From: Duganella rivi
GTDB lineage: Bacteria; Pseudomonadota; Gammaproteobacteria; Burkholderiales; Burkholderiaceae_D
Direction: 5' to 3'
Length of the DNA: 64,000 nucleotides
Assembly: GCF_009857435.1 (NCBI RefSeq)
Contig: NZ_WWCK01000001.1
Location: 310,001-374,000, forward strand
Below, piece by piece: positions 26,736 through 34,976 of this stretch. A program made the position numbers and the translations under genes. The notes below the pieces were generated by a model that saw nothing but the letters and a program-made list of their open reading frames with translations, was not told where the DNA came from and made no database searches. Each line of letters opens with the position of its first letter. Position 1 is the first letter of the stretch.

Positions 26736-27512
26736 TCACGAGAAGATGTTGGTGCCGACCGAGCGGCGCGAGGTTTTCGCGGCGCGCGTGGACGGTACTT
26801 GCTTGCGCAGGCGGTACAGCAGTTCCTTGGTCGAGCGCTGCAGGATGGTCGGCTCGGCGTCCGGGTCATCGTCGTACTCGGCGTCGGCCAAATCGGCGCT
26901 GTGGCGGAATTCCGGGAACAGCTCGAACAGCGCGCGGTCCCAGCCGTCTTCCGACGCTTGCGCCAAGGCGATCGCCAGCGGCACGATGTCGTTGTCGGAG
27001 GTGGTCTGGCCGGTCAGGTACGGGCCTTTCGAGATGATCTCGCCGGCCACTTCGAGGATTTCCTTCGGCGCCATCGAGAACAAAATCGCAAACGCGGTCG
27101 AGCCATGATCGGTGGCCGAGGCGGCAGCCAGCAGCTCGTTGCGGCGGTCTTCGTCGTCGGTCGAGAACACCACGCCGTGGATGTGCGCGAACAGCGACTC
27201 GGCGATGCGCTCTGGATCGTCCTCGATCTGGTCGTCCGGCCAGGTGGCGGCGATGAAGGCCAGGCTGTCGGCCCATGCTTTCGGCGGCACCAGCAGGGTC
27301 GCCAGCGACATCTTGCCGCCGTCGAAACCGGCCATGTGCAGCGCCGTCACTTGCGGCGGAATGTTGTTGAGCACTTCCACCACCGCCAGGTCGCCGAACT
27401 GGTCGGCGGCTTCGGCAAAGGCTTGCTCGGCGTGGCTCAGCGAGCCGGCCAGCACCAGTTCCGTGACTTGCTTGCTTAATGCTGGCAGATTGCTTTTGCT
27501 GTCATCGGACAT
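26736..27512 (-). CDS. hypothetical protein of the J-domain operon (second unknown)
   Basis: This 258-residue acidic protein has no signal peptide. It has a conserved-looking core (PPQVTALHMAGFDGGKMSLA, TDHGSTAFAILFSM) and a basic C-terminal tail (RAAKTSRRSVGTN). A ribosome site (GGAG) precedes the ATG. It starts 2 bp downstream of the previous gene's stop codon and ends at the start of the next gene, so the three unknown genes are tightly coupled. Function unknown. Confidence 0.8.
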   Translation of the reverse strand: MSDDSKSNLPALSKQVTELVLAGSLSHAEQAFAEAADQFGDLAVVEVLNNIPPQVTALHMAGFDGGKMSLATLLVPPKAWADSLAFIAATWPDDQIEDDPERIAESLFAHIHGVVFSTDDEDRRNELLAAASATDHGSTAFAILFSMAPKEILEVAGEIISKGPYLTGQTTSDNDIVPLAIALAQASEDGWDRALFELFPEFRHSADLADAEYDDDPDAEPTILQRSTKELLYRLRKQVPSTRAAKTSRRSVGTNIFS

Positions 27513-27514
27513 GC

Positions 27515-28015
27515 TTATTCTCCATCCTGGTCGAACATTTGCGCGAAGTCGTCGCTGGCCGCATCTTCGTCTTCGATATCGTCGCCGTCGTCGTTGGCCG
27601 ACAGTTGTTCCAGCGACTGGTCGTCATCATCCCACTTGCGCGGATTCTTGTGCAGGAAGGCGGTGATGATGGCCTGGCGCGCCAGATCCGGCATGCTCTC
27701 GGCAATCGCCTCGTACATGCGGGCCGGCTCGTCACCCTTGCACGAGGCCATGGCGAACACGCGCGCGGCGTCGCCGAACTCGTAGTCTTCGGCTTCGGCC
27801 AGCAGGCCTTTCGGGTTGTTGAACTCGATGTGATCGACCAGCGCGAAGGCCAGCATGTTCACGTCTTCAATGCCGCCGCCGTCGGCGTATTCACCAACCA
27901 GCGCGTCAACCATGCGCTGGTAATTCTTGCGATCCGGCGGATCGCCCAGGATGCCCTCGATCTGGCCTTCCAGCTCGCGCGATTGATAGGCGAATTCCGG
28001 GTGTACTTTTCTCAT
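27515..28015 (-). CDS. hypothetical protein of the J-domain operon (first unknown)
   Basis: This 166-residue, strongly acidic protein ends in a low-complexity D/E-rich tail (DDGDDIEDEDAASDD). It has no signal peptide or membrane helix. It lies 26 bp downstream of the J-domain gene. No family is recognised. The acidic tail might be a client-mimicking or nucleic-acid-avoiding element, but this is speculation. Confidence 0.8.
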   Translation of the reverse strand: MRKVHPEFAYQSRELEGQIEGILGDPPDRKNYQRMVDALVGEYADGGGIEDVNMLAFALVDHIEFNNPKGLLAEAEDYEFGDAARVFAMASCKGDEPARMYEAIAESMPDLARQAIITAFLHKNPRKWDDDDQSLEQLSANDDGDDIEDEDAASDDFAQMFDQDGE

Positions 28016-28041
28016 TGCTTACTTTCTTAAAACAGGTTGGT

Positions 28042-28335
28042 TCACGCAGCCGGCAGCGTGGTGCCATGCAGGGCGAAGACCGAACGCCACAGCTGATAGG
28101 CTTCCGCCTCCGCATCGATGATGATGCGGTGGTTGAGGCTCTGGTTGTATTCCTCGCGCTTGGCCGGGTCCGACAAGACCTCGTAGGCCTTGGTCACGGC
28201 CTTGAAACGGGCATCGGCGCCGGGCGCCGGATTGCGGTCAGGGTGGAAACGCATGGCCAGCGAGCGGTAGACCTTTTTGATCTCGTCTTCCGTGGCGTTA
28301 GGCGCGATACCCAGTGTGTTGTAATAATTTTCCAT
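28042..28335 (-). CDS. J-domain (DnaJ-like) protein
   Basis: This 97-residue protein is almost only a J domain, which stimulates Hsp70 ATPase. Helix II-III surround the HPD tripeptide at residues 31-33 (RSLAMRFHPDRNPAP), followed by FKAVTKAYEVLSDPAKREEY. There is no G/F region, zinc finger or substrate domain, so it is a class C J-protein. The ribosome site GGAG precedes the ATG. It leads the operon with three proteins of unknown function, which could be its clients or partners. It is divergent from glnS. Confidence 0.93.
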   Translation of the reverse strand: MENYYNTLGIAPNATEDEIKKVYRSLAMRFHPDRNPAPGADARFKAVTKAYEVLSDPAKREEYNQSLNHRIIIDAEAEAYQLWRSVFALHGTTLPAA

Positions 28336-28404
28336 TTTGGAAACTCCGGGCTATGTTGCGCTGCAAATAAATCGCAAATTAATCGATCATTATACCGCGC
28401 CGCA

Positions 28405-28423
28405 GTATCCCCACTGGGGATAC
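28405..28423. promoter_or_regulatory. 19-bp palindrome between the J-domain operon and glnS
   Basis: The arms GTATCCCC and GGGGATAC flank the triplet ACT. On the minus strand a TATAAT lies at 28394-28389 and on the plus strand TAAAAT at 28426-28431, so the palindrome would overlap the -35 regions of both divergent promoters. It is a candidate operator; no regulator can be named. Confidence 0.45.
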
Positions 28424-28467
28424 GGTAAAATGCAGCAACATAGAACTTTTGCACAGCCAACTTTCAG

Positions 28468-30237
28468 ATGAGCAACGATAAAAACAGCCCAGCGCCAGCA
28501 CTACCATCCAATTTCCTGCGCGCCATCGTCGAACACGATCTGGCGGCCGGCACCCACGTCCGCGACGGCATGCCGAGCGTGATCACCCGCTTCCCGCCAG
28601 AGCCGAACGGCTACCTGCACGTCGGCCACGCCAAGTCGATCTGCCTCAATTTTGGGCTGGCGCGCGATTATCAAGGGCGCTGCAACCTGCGTTTCGACGA
28701 CACCAACCCGGCCAAGGAAGAGCAGGAATACGTCGACACCATCATCGACAGCGTGAAATGGCTGGGCTTTGACTACGACTACCCGGCAGCGGGCGGCGGC
28801 GTCGAGCACCACCTGCACTATGCTTCGGACTACTTCGAGCAGCTGTACCAGATGGCCGAGTACCTGATCGAGCAAGGCTACGCCTACGTCGACAGCCAGT
28901 CGGCCGACGACATGGCGGCCAACCGCGGCAACTTCAGCACGCCGGGCACCAACTCGCCGTTCCGCAACCGTCCTGCGGCCGAATCGCTGCAACTGTTCCG
29001 CGACATGAAGGCCGGCAAGTACGCCGACGGCGAGCACATCCTGCGCGCCAAGATCAGCGAAGACGCCATGGCCTCGCCGAACATGAATATGCGCGACCCG
29101 GCCATCTACCGCATCCGCCACGCCCACCATGTGCGCACCGGCGACGCCTGGTGCATCTACCCGATGTACGACTACACGCACCCGATCTCGGACGCGCTGG
29201 AAAACATCACCCACTCGATCTGCACGCTGGAATTCCAGGACCACCGCCCGTTCTACGACTGGCTGCTGGAAACCCTGTCGAAAGGCGGTTTCTTCAAGCT
29301 GCCGGTGCCGCGCCAGTACGAATTCTCGCGCCTGAACCTGACCTACGTGGTGACCTCCAAGCGCAAGCTGCGCCAGCTGGTGGAAGAGAAAATCGTCGAC
29401 GGCTGGGACGATCCGCGCATGCCAACCATCGTCGGCCTGCGCCGCCGCGGCTACACGCCGGAAGCGATCAAGCTGTTCTGCGAACGCATCGGCGTGACCA
29501 AGGCCGACGGCTGGATCGACATGAGCACACTGGAAGGCTGCGTGCGCGAAGACCTGGATCCAAAAGCGCCGCGCGCCACCGCCGTGCTGCGCCCGCTGAA
29601 ACTGATCATCGACAACTACCCGGAAGGCCAGACCGAAGAGTGCACCTCGCCGGTACACCCGCACCACCCGGAAATGGGCGTGCGCACCTTCCCGATCTCG
29701 CGCGAGCTGTGGATTGAAGAAGAAGACTTCATGGAAGCGCCAAGCAAGGGCTACTTCCGCTACTACCCGCCGATCGGCGACAACCCGGGCAGCCGCGTGC
29801 GCCTGCGCCACGGCTACGTGACCGAGTGCACCGGCTACGACAAGGATGAAAACGGCAAGGTCATCGCCGTGCACGTGAAGTACTTTGAAGATTCCAAGTC
29901 CGGCACGCCGGGTTCGGACAACTACAAGGTCAAGGGCAACATCCACTGGGTGTCGGCCGCTGCAGCACTGGAAGCCGAAGTGCGCCTGTACGACCGCCTG
30001 TTCACCGACGCCCAGCCGGACGCCGGCGGCAAGGACTTCCTCTCCCTGCTGAACCCGAACGCCAAGGAAGTGGTCACGGCCTACCTGGAACCGGGCATGA
30101 CTGCGGCGCAGGCCGACCAGCGCTACCAGTTCGAGCGCCACGGCTACTTCGTTGCCGACCGCGTCGATTCGCAGCCAGGCAAGCCGGTGTTCAACCGCAT
30201 CGTCACCCTGAAAGACAGCTGGGGCCCAGCCAAGTAA
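28468..30237 (+). CDS. glnS: glutaminyl-tRNA synthetase
   Basis: GlnRS charges tRNA-Gln. The 589-residue class I synthetase has FPPEPNGYLHVGHAKSICLN (HIGH-type motif), RFDDTNPAKEEQEYVD, DFYDYTHPISDALENITHS-type (PMYDYTHPISDALENI) and a KMSKS-type VTSKRKL. The GlnRS/GluRS C-terminal anticodon-binding region follows. The protein has the usual length. It is preceded by the divergent J-domain operon and followed by a terminator. Confidence 0.97.
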   Translation: MSNDKNSPAPALPSNFLRAIVEHDLAAGTHVRDGMPSVITRFPPEPNGYLHVGHAKSICLNFGLARDYQGRCNLRFDDTNPAKEEQEYVDTIIDSVKWLGFDYDYPAAGGGVEHHLHYASDYFEQLYQMAEYLIEQGYAYVDSQSADDMAANRGNFSTPGTNSPFRNRPAAESLQLFRDMKAGKYADGEHILRAKISEDAMASPNMNMRDPAIYRIRHAHHVRTGDAWCIYPMYDYTHPISDALENITHSICTLEFQDHRPFYDWLLETLSKGGFFKLPVPRQYEFSRLNLTYVVTSKRKLRQLVEEKIVDGWDDPRMPTIVGLRRRGYTPEAIKLFCERIGVTKADGWIDMSTLEGCVREDLDPKAPRATAVLRPLKLIIDNYPEGQTEECTSPVHPHHPEMGVRTFPISRELWIEEEDFMEAPSKGYFRYYPPIGDNPGSRVRLRHGYVTECTGYDKDENGKVIAVHVKYFEDSKSGTPGSDNYKVKGNIHWVSAAAALEAEVRLYDRLFTDAQPDAGGKDFLSLLNPNAKEVVTAYLEPGMTAAQADQRYQFERHGYFVADRVDSQPGKPVFNRIVTLKDSWGPAK

Positions 30238-30260
30238 GCCCCACCCTGCTTTCCTTGAAA

Positions 30261-30285
30261 ACGGCGCCTGCGGGTGCCGTTTTTT
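30261..30285 (+). terminator. Rho-independent terminator of glnS
   Basis: The stem ACGGCGCC with GGTGCCGT (one G-U pair) and loop TGCG is followed by a T run. It begins 23 bp after the glnS stop codon. Confidence 0.88.
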
Positions 30286-30328
30286 ATTAACAGTTCGTAT
30301 AGGACAAATGTCTTTTCAACAAAATTTC

Positions 30329-30358
30329 TTGACTCGGCGAACTGTTATTTCCTATAGT
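30329..30358 (+). promoter_or_regulatory. sigma70-like promoter of the CHASE kinase
   Basis: TTGACT and TATAGT are spaced by 18 bp. Transcription would begin near 30365, so the GTG at 30373 would leave only an 8-nt leader. This favours the GTG at 30391 as the start codon. Confidence 0.55.
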
Positions 30359-30390
30359 CAAAAAACTATGGAGTGTTCAAGGGACAGGTG

Positions 30391-32199
30391 GTGGCGGCAT
30401 TCTTCGGAGCAAAACAACTGTTCTCGTCGTCCCGCCCGGCATGGTGGGCGGGGGTGTTGCTGTCGCTGGGGATCGGCGGGCTGTTCCACCTGGCGGCCTC
30501 CAAGACCATCGAGTACGACGCTGGCGAGCGCTTCCTGCACCAAGCGCAGAACGCGCAGTACAACATCAACTCGCGCATCAACGCCTACACCGACGTGCTG
30601 CGCGGCACCGCCAGCTTTTTCAACGCCGCCGACCAGGTCGACCGTGCCGGCTTCCACCGCTACGTTAGCGGCCTCAACATCGAGCGCCAGTTCCCGGCGC
30701 TGGACAACATCAACTACGCCCAGTACGTGACGCACGACGGCCGCACCGCCTTCGAGCACAGCCTGCGCGACGACACCGCGCTTGGCTACCCGGAGGCCAT
30801 GCTGATCTCGCCGCCCGGGCAACGCGCCGAGTACTGGGTGCTGACCATGATCGAGCCGCTGCCCGAGTTCGGCGAGAAAATCGGCCGCGACATCGGCTAC
30901 CGCGCGCCAGTGGCGCGGGCGCTGGCGCAGGGCCGCGACAGCGGCGAGCTGAGCGCCTCCGGCACGCCGATCGACAGCGCCCACCAGCCGCTGGGCGCGG
31001 GGCTGGCGCTGCGCTTGCCGATCTACCGTCCCGGCATGCCGACCGGCACGGTGGCGCAGCGCCGCGCCGCTTACGTGGGCTCGGTCGGCATCGGCTTTAG
31101 CGTGCCGCGCCTGGTGCAAGCGGCGCTGGAGCAAATGCAGGTACGCGACGCCCGCCTGGTGCTGTACGACGGCGGCGACCATGCCGGCCCGCGCGCCGAG
31201 GTGAAGCTGTTTGACAGCAAGCCTGACAGCCCGGCGCTGCGGCCCGCCGAGCTGTTCAGCGTCGAGCTGCCGATCGACTTCAACAGCCGCCACTGGCACG
31301 CCCACTTCAGCGCGCCCAAGGTCAGCTGGTACAGCCGCTTCGACACCTGGCTGCCGTGGCTGGCCATGGTGTGCGGCTTCAGCGGCTCGCTGATGTTCTT
31401 CCTGCTGTTCCACACGCTGTCCTCGTCGCGCATGCGGGCCGTGAAAATGGCCAAGGAAATGACGCGCGAGCTGCGCACCAGCCAGGCGCGGCTGCAACAG
31501 TCGCACCACAAGCTGCGCCGGCTGGCGGCGCACTCGGATCAAATCAAGGAGGAGGAACGCAAGCGCATTGCGCGCGAAATCCATGATGACCTCGGCCAGA
31601 ATCTGCTGGTGCTGCGCATCGACGTCGACATGCTGTGCACACGCACCCGCCACCGCCACCCGCGCCTGCACGCGCGCGCCGAGCGCACGCTGGTGCAAAT
31701 CGACAGCACCATCAAGAGCGTGCGCCACATCATCAACGACTTGCGTCCGACCGTACTCGACCTCGGCCTCAACGCGGCGGTGGAATGGCAGATCGCCCAG
31801 TTCCGCGCGCGCTCGGGCATGGTGTGCGAGCTGATCGACCATCAGACCGAGATCCGCGTCGACGACCACTGCGCCACCGCCTTCTTCCGCGTGCTGCAAG
31901 AATCGCTGAGCAATATCCAGCAGCACGCCCACGCCAGCCTGGTGCGGGTGGACTTGCGCCAGATTGAAAGCGTACTGAGCATGACCATCAGCGACAACGG
32001 CATCGGCCTGCCCGACGCCAGCCGCAACAAGGCCGGCTCGTTCGGGCTGGTCGGCATCGAGGAGCGCATCAGCCTGCTGGGCGGCACCTGCTCAATCAGC
32101 GCCAGTCCCAATGGCGGCACCACGGTGGCCATCACGGTGCCGGTCGGCGCCCGCGCCGCGCGCGAGGCGCCGTCCCGGGCCATGGACTTCGCGCTGTAG
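30391..32199 (+). CDS. CHASE-domain sensor histidine kinase (orphan)
   Basis: This is a membrane histidine kinase of about 602 residues. A transmembrane helix near the N-terminus (AWWAGVLLSLGIGGLFHLA) leads into an extracytoplasmic CHASE sensor domain (blocks FFNAADQVDRAGFHRYVS and FPALDNINYAQYV), then a second helix near residue 330 (WLAMVCGFSGSLMFFLLF). The cytoplasmic part has a HisKA_3 H-box (KRIAREIHDDLGQNLLVL) and a HATPase domain (LQESLSNIQQHAHAS, ISDNGIGLP, GSFGLVGIEERISLLGG). This NarL-type kinase should act on a LuxR-type response regulator, but none is adjacent. I use GTG 30391 because AAGGGA lies 6 bp upstream; the frame is open to a GTG at 30373. CHASE domains usually bind small ligands. 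Confidence 0.9.
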   Translation: MAAFFGAKQLFSSSRPAWWAGVLLSLGIGGLFHLAASKTIEYDAGERFLHQAQNAQYNINSRINAYTDVLRGTASFFNAADQVDRAGFHRYVSGLNIERQFPALDNINYAQYVTHDGRTAFEHSLRDDTALGYPEAMLISPPGQRAEYWVLTMIEPLPEFGEKIGRDIGYRAPVARALAQGRDSGELSASGTPIDSAHQPLGAGLALRLPIYRPGMPTGTVAQRRAAYVGSVGIGFSVPRLVQAALEQMQVRDARLVLYDGGDHAGPRAEVKLFDSKPDSPALRPAELFSVELPIDFNSRHWHAHFSAPKVSWYSRFDTWLPWLAMVCGFSGSLMFFLLFHTLSSSRMRAVKMAKEMTRELRTSQARLQQSHHKLRRLAAHSDQIKEEERKRIAREIHDDLGQNLLVLRIDVDMLCTRTRHRHPRLHARAERTLVQIDSTIKSVRHIINDLRPTVLDLGLNAAVEWQIAQFRARSGMVCELIDHQTEIRVDDHCATAFFRVLQESLSNIQQHAHASLVRVDLRQIESVLSMTISDNGIGLPDASRNKAGSFGLVGIEERISLLGGTCSISASPNGGTTVAITVPVGARAAREAPSRAMDFAL

Positions 32200-32307
32200 A
32201 TTTCCACCAAACATTGATTAACATCAAGGAACATCTGTCTCCTACGGGCAAAATTAAAGCCGTTCGCTGCTTTTTCTCAACCCGTGTCACAACCAAAGGA
32301 GAATTTG

Positions 32308-32964
32308 ATGAATGCCCAAGACCTGCACGCCATCGCCGCTCTCGACCTGGAACCGATCAAAGTCAAACTGATGCACCAGGAGTCCGGCGAAGGCTGGACG
32401 CTGGAGCGCGCCAACGCGGTGGAGTTCGAATACCGCCGCTTCCTGATCCTGATGAAAAAATTCCCGAACGAGCAGACCGCACCGCTGGTGGACGTGGACA
32501 CCTTCTGGCATTACCACATTCTCGACACCATGAAATACGCGGCCGATTGCGACGCCGTGTTCGGCCACTTCCTGCACCACTTCCCGTACATCGGCCTGCG
32601 CGGCGAGGATGACGAGGCGGCCCACATCCGCGTCGGCCTGCGCATGAAACAGCTGTATGAAGATACTTTTGGCGAAGATTACGTGCGCAAAGCCGCGCAG
32701 GCCGATACCGCCCACTCGGGCGTGGCGGCGGTGTCGTTTGCCCATTCCGGCCTGGTGGGCGCGCAGTTTGCCCACTCGGGCGTGATCGGCGCGCAGTTTG
32801 CCCATTCTGGCGTGGTCGGCGCCAAGTTCGCGCATTCGGGCGTGGTGGGCGCGCAAGTGGCGCATTCCGGCGTGGTCGGCGCCAGCGCGGCACAGGCCGA
32901 GGCGGCCATCATCGCTGCGCAACAGTCGAGCTTTTATCAGCAGCGTCCGCGCCTGACCGCATAA
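32308..32964 (+). CDS. glycine-rich-domain-containing (DUF1399-like) protein with decapeptide repeats
   Basis: This 218-residue protein has an N-terminal domain with H-x-H and D-C motifs (DTFWHYHILDTMKYAADCD) and FGHFLHHFPYIG, which matches the GRDP/DUF1399-like family, possibly metal-binding. Residues 135-194 are six tandem 10-residue units of the type AHSGVVGAQF. The tail ends in a Q-rich segment. The ribosome site AAAGGAG precedes the ATG at 32308. No signal peptide is seen. Function unknown. It lies 108 bp downstream of the CHASE kinase. Confidence 0.82.
   Translation: MNAQDLHAIAALDLEPIKVKLMHQESGEGWTLERANAVEFEYRRFLILMKKFPNEQTAPLVDVDTFWHYHILDTMKYAADCDAVFGHFLHHFPYIGLRGEDDEAAHIRVGLRMKQLYEDTFGEDYVRKAAQADTAHSGVAAVSFAHSGLVGAQFAHSGVIGAQFAHSGVVGAKFAHSGVVGAQVAHSGVVGASAAQAEAAIIAAQQSSFYQQRPRLTA
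32710..32889 (+). repeat. six tandem 30-bp coding repeats (decapeptide AHSGVVGAQF)
   Basis: Six in-frame 30-bp units encode AHSG[VL][VIA][GA]-type decapeptides ending mostly in F. Units 2-5 are the most alike, and units 1 and 6 have drifted. Such arrays change copy number by slippage or recombination, so length variation between strains is expected. Confidence 0.9.
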
Positions 32965-33030
32965 AAAAACGGCGGCATGCTCAAAAAAGTGGCATACTCG
33001 GTGGTCTAGAGTAGAAGATGGGAGTACATC

Positions 33031-33237
33031 ATGGCCGTCAATACCGTCGCCCCGAGCAGCAGCACCGCCGTCCAGCAAGCTATCCCCGCCCGCCAGCCGG
33101 AGCAAGTCAAGGCGGTGGACAAGCCAGCCGAACGCATTGAACAACCGCCGCCGCCACCTCCGCCGCAGGCTGCCGTCGCCCCGACGGTCAACACCAGCGG
33201 CCAGCGCATCGGCACCACCATCAGCACCTCGGCCTGA
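33031..33237 (+). CDS. small proline-rich protein
   Basis: This 68-residue protein has a run of seven prolines (QPPPPPPPQAAV) and ends VNTSGQRIGTTISTSA. Similar small proteins seem common in Oxalobacteraceae, from memory. GGGAG lies 7 bp before the ATG and a strong terminator follows, which together support a real gene. Seven consecutive prolines would need EF-P for translation. It has no signal peptide and its function is unknown. Confidence 0.65.
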   Translation: MAVNTVAPSSSTAVQQAIPARQPEQVKAVDKPAERIEQPPPPPPPQAAVAPTVNTSGQRIGTTISTSA

Positions 33238-33253
33238 GCCGAACCGCCCAACA

Positions 33254-33290
33254 AAAACGGCGCGTCACCTTGCGGTGCGCGCCGTTTTCT
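33254..33290. terminator. bidirectional Rho-independent terminator
   Basis: The stem AACGGCGCG with CGCGCCGTT holds an inner hairpin and has T-rich tails on both strands (TTTTCT and TTTTTGTT). It separates the convergent genes ending at 33237 and 33307. Confidence 0.85.
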
Positions 33291-33306
33291 ATTGCTGTGC
33301 CTGAAA

Positions 33307-33546
33307 TTACGAGGCCATCATTTCACGCAGTTCGCGGATGCTGAAATCGCTGATTTCGTGCATGCGGATCAGGATGGTGGCGCCGATAGGCAGCGTGTTG
33401 TGGCGGATCTTGGAGATGACCGGTGGGGCCACTTCCAGCGCGCGCGACAGCGCTGCATCGTTTTTCAGTTGCAGTTTTTCAATGATGGCGTCCAGCACGC
33501 GGTTTGGGTTGTACGTAGGCGACGCGGTAATTTCTTTGAGAGACAT
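33307..33546 (-). CDS. small HTH-like DNA-binding protein
   Basis: This 79-residue protein (MSLKEITASPTYNPNRVLDA) contains LKNDAALSRALEVAPPVISKI followed by RHNTLPIGATILIRM, which fits a Cro/C1-type helix-turn-helix. The ATG at 33546 gives the tidy domain; the frame is open to 33597 but the extra residues look like leader. Similar small HTH proteins are common in Oxalobacteraceae. Targets are unknown. Confidence 0.7.
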   Translation of the reverse strand: MSLKEITASPTYNPNRVLDAIIEKLQLKNDAALSRALEVAPPVISKIRHNTLPIGATILIRMHEISDFSIRELREMMAS

Positions 33547-33684
33547 GGTAGGTAGTAGGTCACTGCCGCTTTTGGAAAAAAAACGACACTTATCCAATAA
33601 GAGTGATTATTGGATAGATTCTAACCCCTTTTTTTATGCTATGGCGAACTTTGTTGTAAAAAAAAGTATCAAACCATGTAAAGA

Positions 33685-33936
33685 TCAGCTCGGACGACGG
33701 ACTCCAGCTGCGAGGAAGCACCATTCAACCGCCATCAGCGTGGCCAATTGCGCGATGCTGCCCGGGAAAAACAAGGAGGTGGTGGAGAAGTGTTCGGGAT
33801 AGCCGGCGCTGTAATGCCAGCCCAACTGGCGGCGGATTTCCTCCGGCATGGGAGGCGGCCGGTGACAAAACTCACGCTGTCGCTGGTGCATGTAGGCGCG
33901 GACTTGCTCCTTGGTTGGCTGCAAACTGGCTACCAT
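33685..33936 (-). CDS. hypothetical small protein
   Basis: This 83-residue protein starts MVASLQPTKEQVRAYMHQRQ and has a RRQLGWHYSAG block. AAGGAG is 7 bp before the ATG, which supports translation. It ends with a hydrophobic stretch (IAQLATLMAVEWCFLAAG) that could be a membrane helix. No family recognised. Confidence 0.6.
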   Translation of the reverse strand: MVASLQPTKEQVRAYMHQRQREFCHRPPPMPEEIRRQLGWHYSAGYPEHFSTTSLFFPGSIAQLATLMAVEWCFLAAGVRRPS

Positions 33937-34076
33937 GCGCGCACTCCTTATTGGAAGATGGCTAACAATATCGTATCACGCGACGCGTTCTTTGATATGC
34001 GTCAAACGCGTCAACTTATAAGTTTGTCACATAAAACCCACGATAACATTGCACTAGCTTAATTTTCGTTAATTCT

Positions 34077-34964
34077 TTACATATCTTTACATTGCAAGGC
34101 GACCGCCACGGTCGGATAACGTAGCCGCACGCCCAATTCGCGCTTGATGCGGCCGTTCTTCAGGCGGCGCGACTCCGACATAAACGACAACAGGGCCGGC
34201 GTCACCACCTGCTGCAACTCGGCGCGCGGGAGGCGTGGCGGGCGCGGCAGCTGGAAGGCGTCCGCCACCGCATCGAAATACTCCGCCATCTTCATCTCGC
34301 TGTCATCCACCGCATGGTAGGTACGGTTCGGTAGCGCACATAACAGCGCACGGACAATGATGGCGGCCAAATCGTCGGCGTGGATGTGGTTGGTGTAGAC
34401 GTCATCGGCCTCGATCAGGGCCGGCGTGCCCTGCTGCAAACGCTTGATCGGCAAGCGGTCGCCGGCGTAAATCCCCGGCACCCGCAGCACCGACAGCGCC
34501 GCCCCGCTGCGCTGCGCCCAGCGCCGCAAGGTACGCTCGGCATCGACCCGGCGCAGCGCGCGGGCGTTGCGCGGCGCCACCGGGCGGCTCTCATCGAACA
34601 AGGCGCCGCCGCAATCGCCGTAGACACCGGTGGTGCTGATATAAACCAAGCGTCCTTGCTCGGGTAAAATGGCGGTCAAATTGCGCGTGCGGCTGTCCAG
34701 CACGCCTTCGGCAGGCGGCGGCGCCAGGTGGACGACCCACGGCGCCAGCCCGGCCAGGCGGCGCAAACTGGCTGGATCATCGAGGTTGGCCACCAGCGGC
34801 ACGGCGCCGGCGGCCCGCAGTTCGGCGCGGCGTTCCGGCTGGCTGGTGGTGGCAAACACGCGGAAATGCGGCGTCAGCAGCGGCAACAGGCGCATGCCGA
34901 CATCGCCGCAGCCGACGATCAGCACGCGCGGCCGACGGAATTGTTGAATTTTGAAGTTTTTCAT
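34077..34964 (-). CDS. NAD-dependent epimerase/dehydratase family protein (YeeZ-like)
   Basis: This 295-residue protein has a Rossmann start (RVLIVGCGDVGMRLLPLL) and the extended-SDR features VYISTTGVYGDCGG and DDVYTNHIHADDLA. The Y-x-x-x-K pair is not clear, so its catalytic class is uncertain; it resembles YeeZ/atypical SDR proteins. The start at 34964 fits the Rossmann fold; a 644-residue frame reading opposite the next gene is not real upstream of it. Its start lies 12 bp from the start of the divergent reductase gene, so the two promoters overlap. Confidence 0.85.
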   Translation of the reverse strand: MKNFKIQQFRRPRVLIVGCGDVGMRLLPLLTPHFRVFATTSQPERRAELRAAGAVPLVANLDDPASLRRLAGLAPWVVHLAPPPAEGVLDSRTRNLTAILPEQGRLVYISTTGVYGDCGGALFDESRPVAPRNARALRRVDAERTLRRWAQRSGAALSVLRVPGIYAGDRLPIKRLQQGTPALIEADDVYTNHIHADDLAAIIVRALLCALPNRTYHAVDDSEMKMAEYFDAVADAFQLPRPPRLPRAELQQVVTPALLSFMSESRRLKNGRIKRELGVRLRYPTVAVALQCKDM

Positions 34965-34976
34965 CAGAAAGATTGT

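Noticed and set aside
28501-30141. 546-residue open frame antisense to glnS
   Set aside because: It mirrors glnS and has no protein features.
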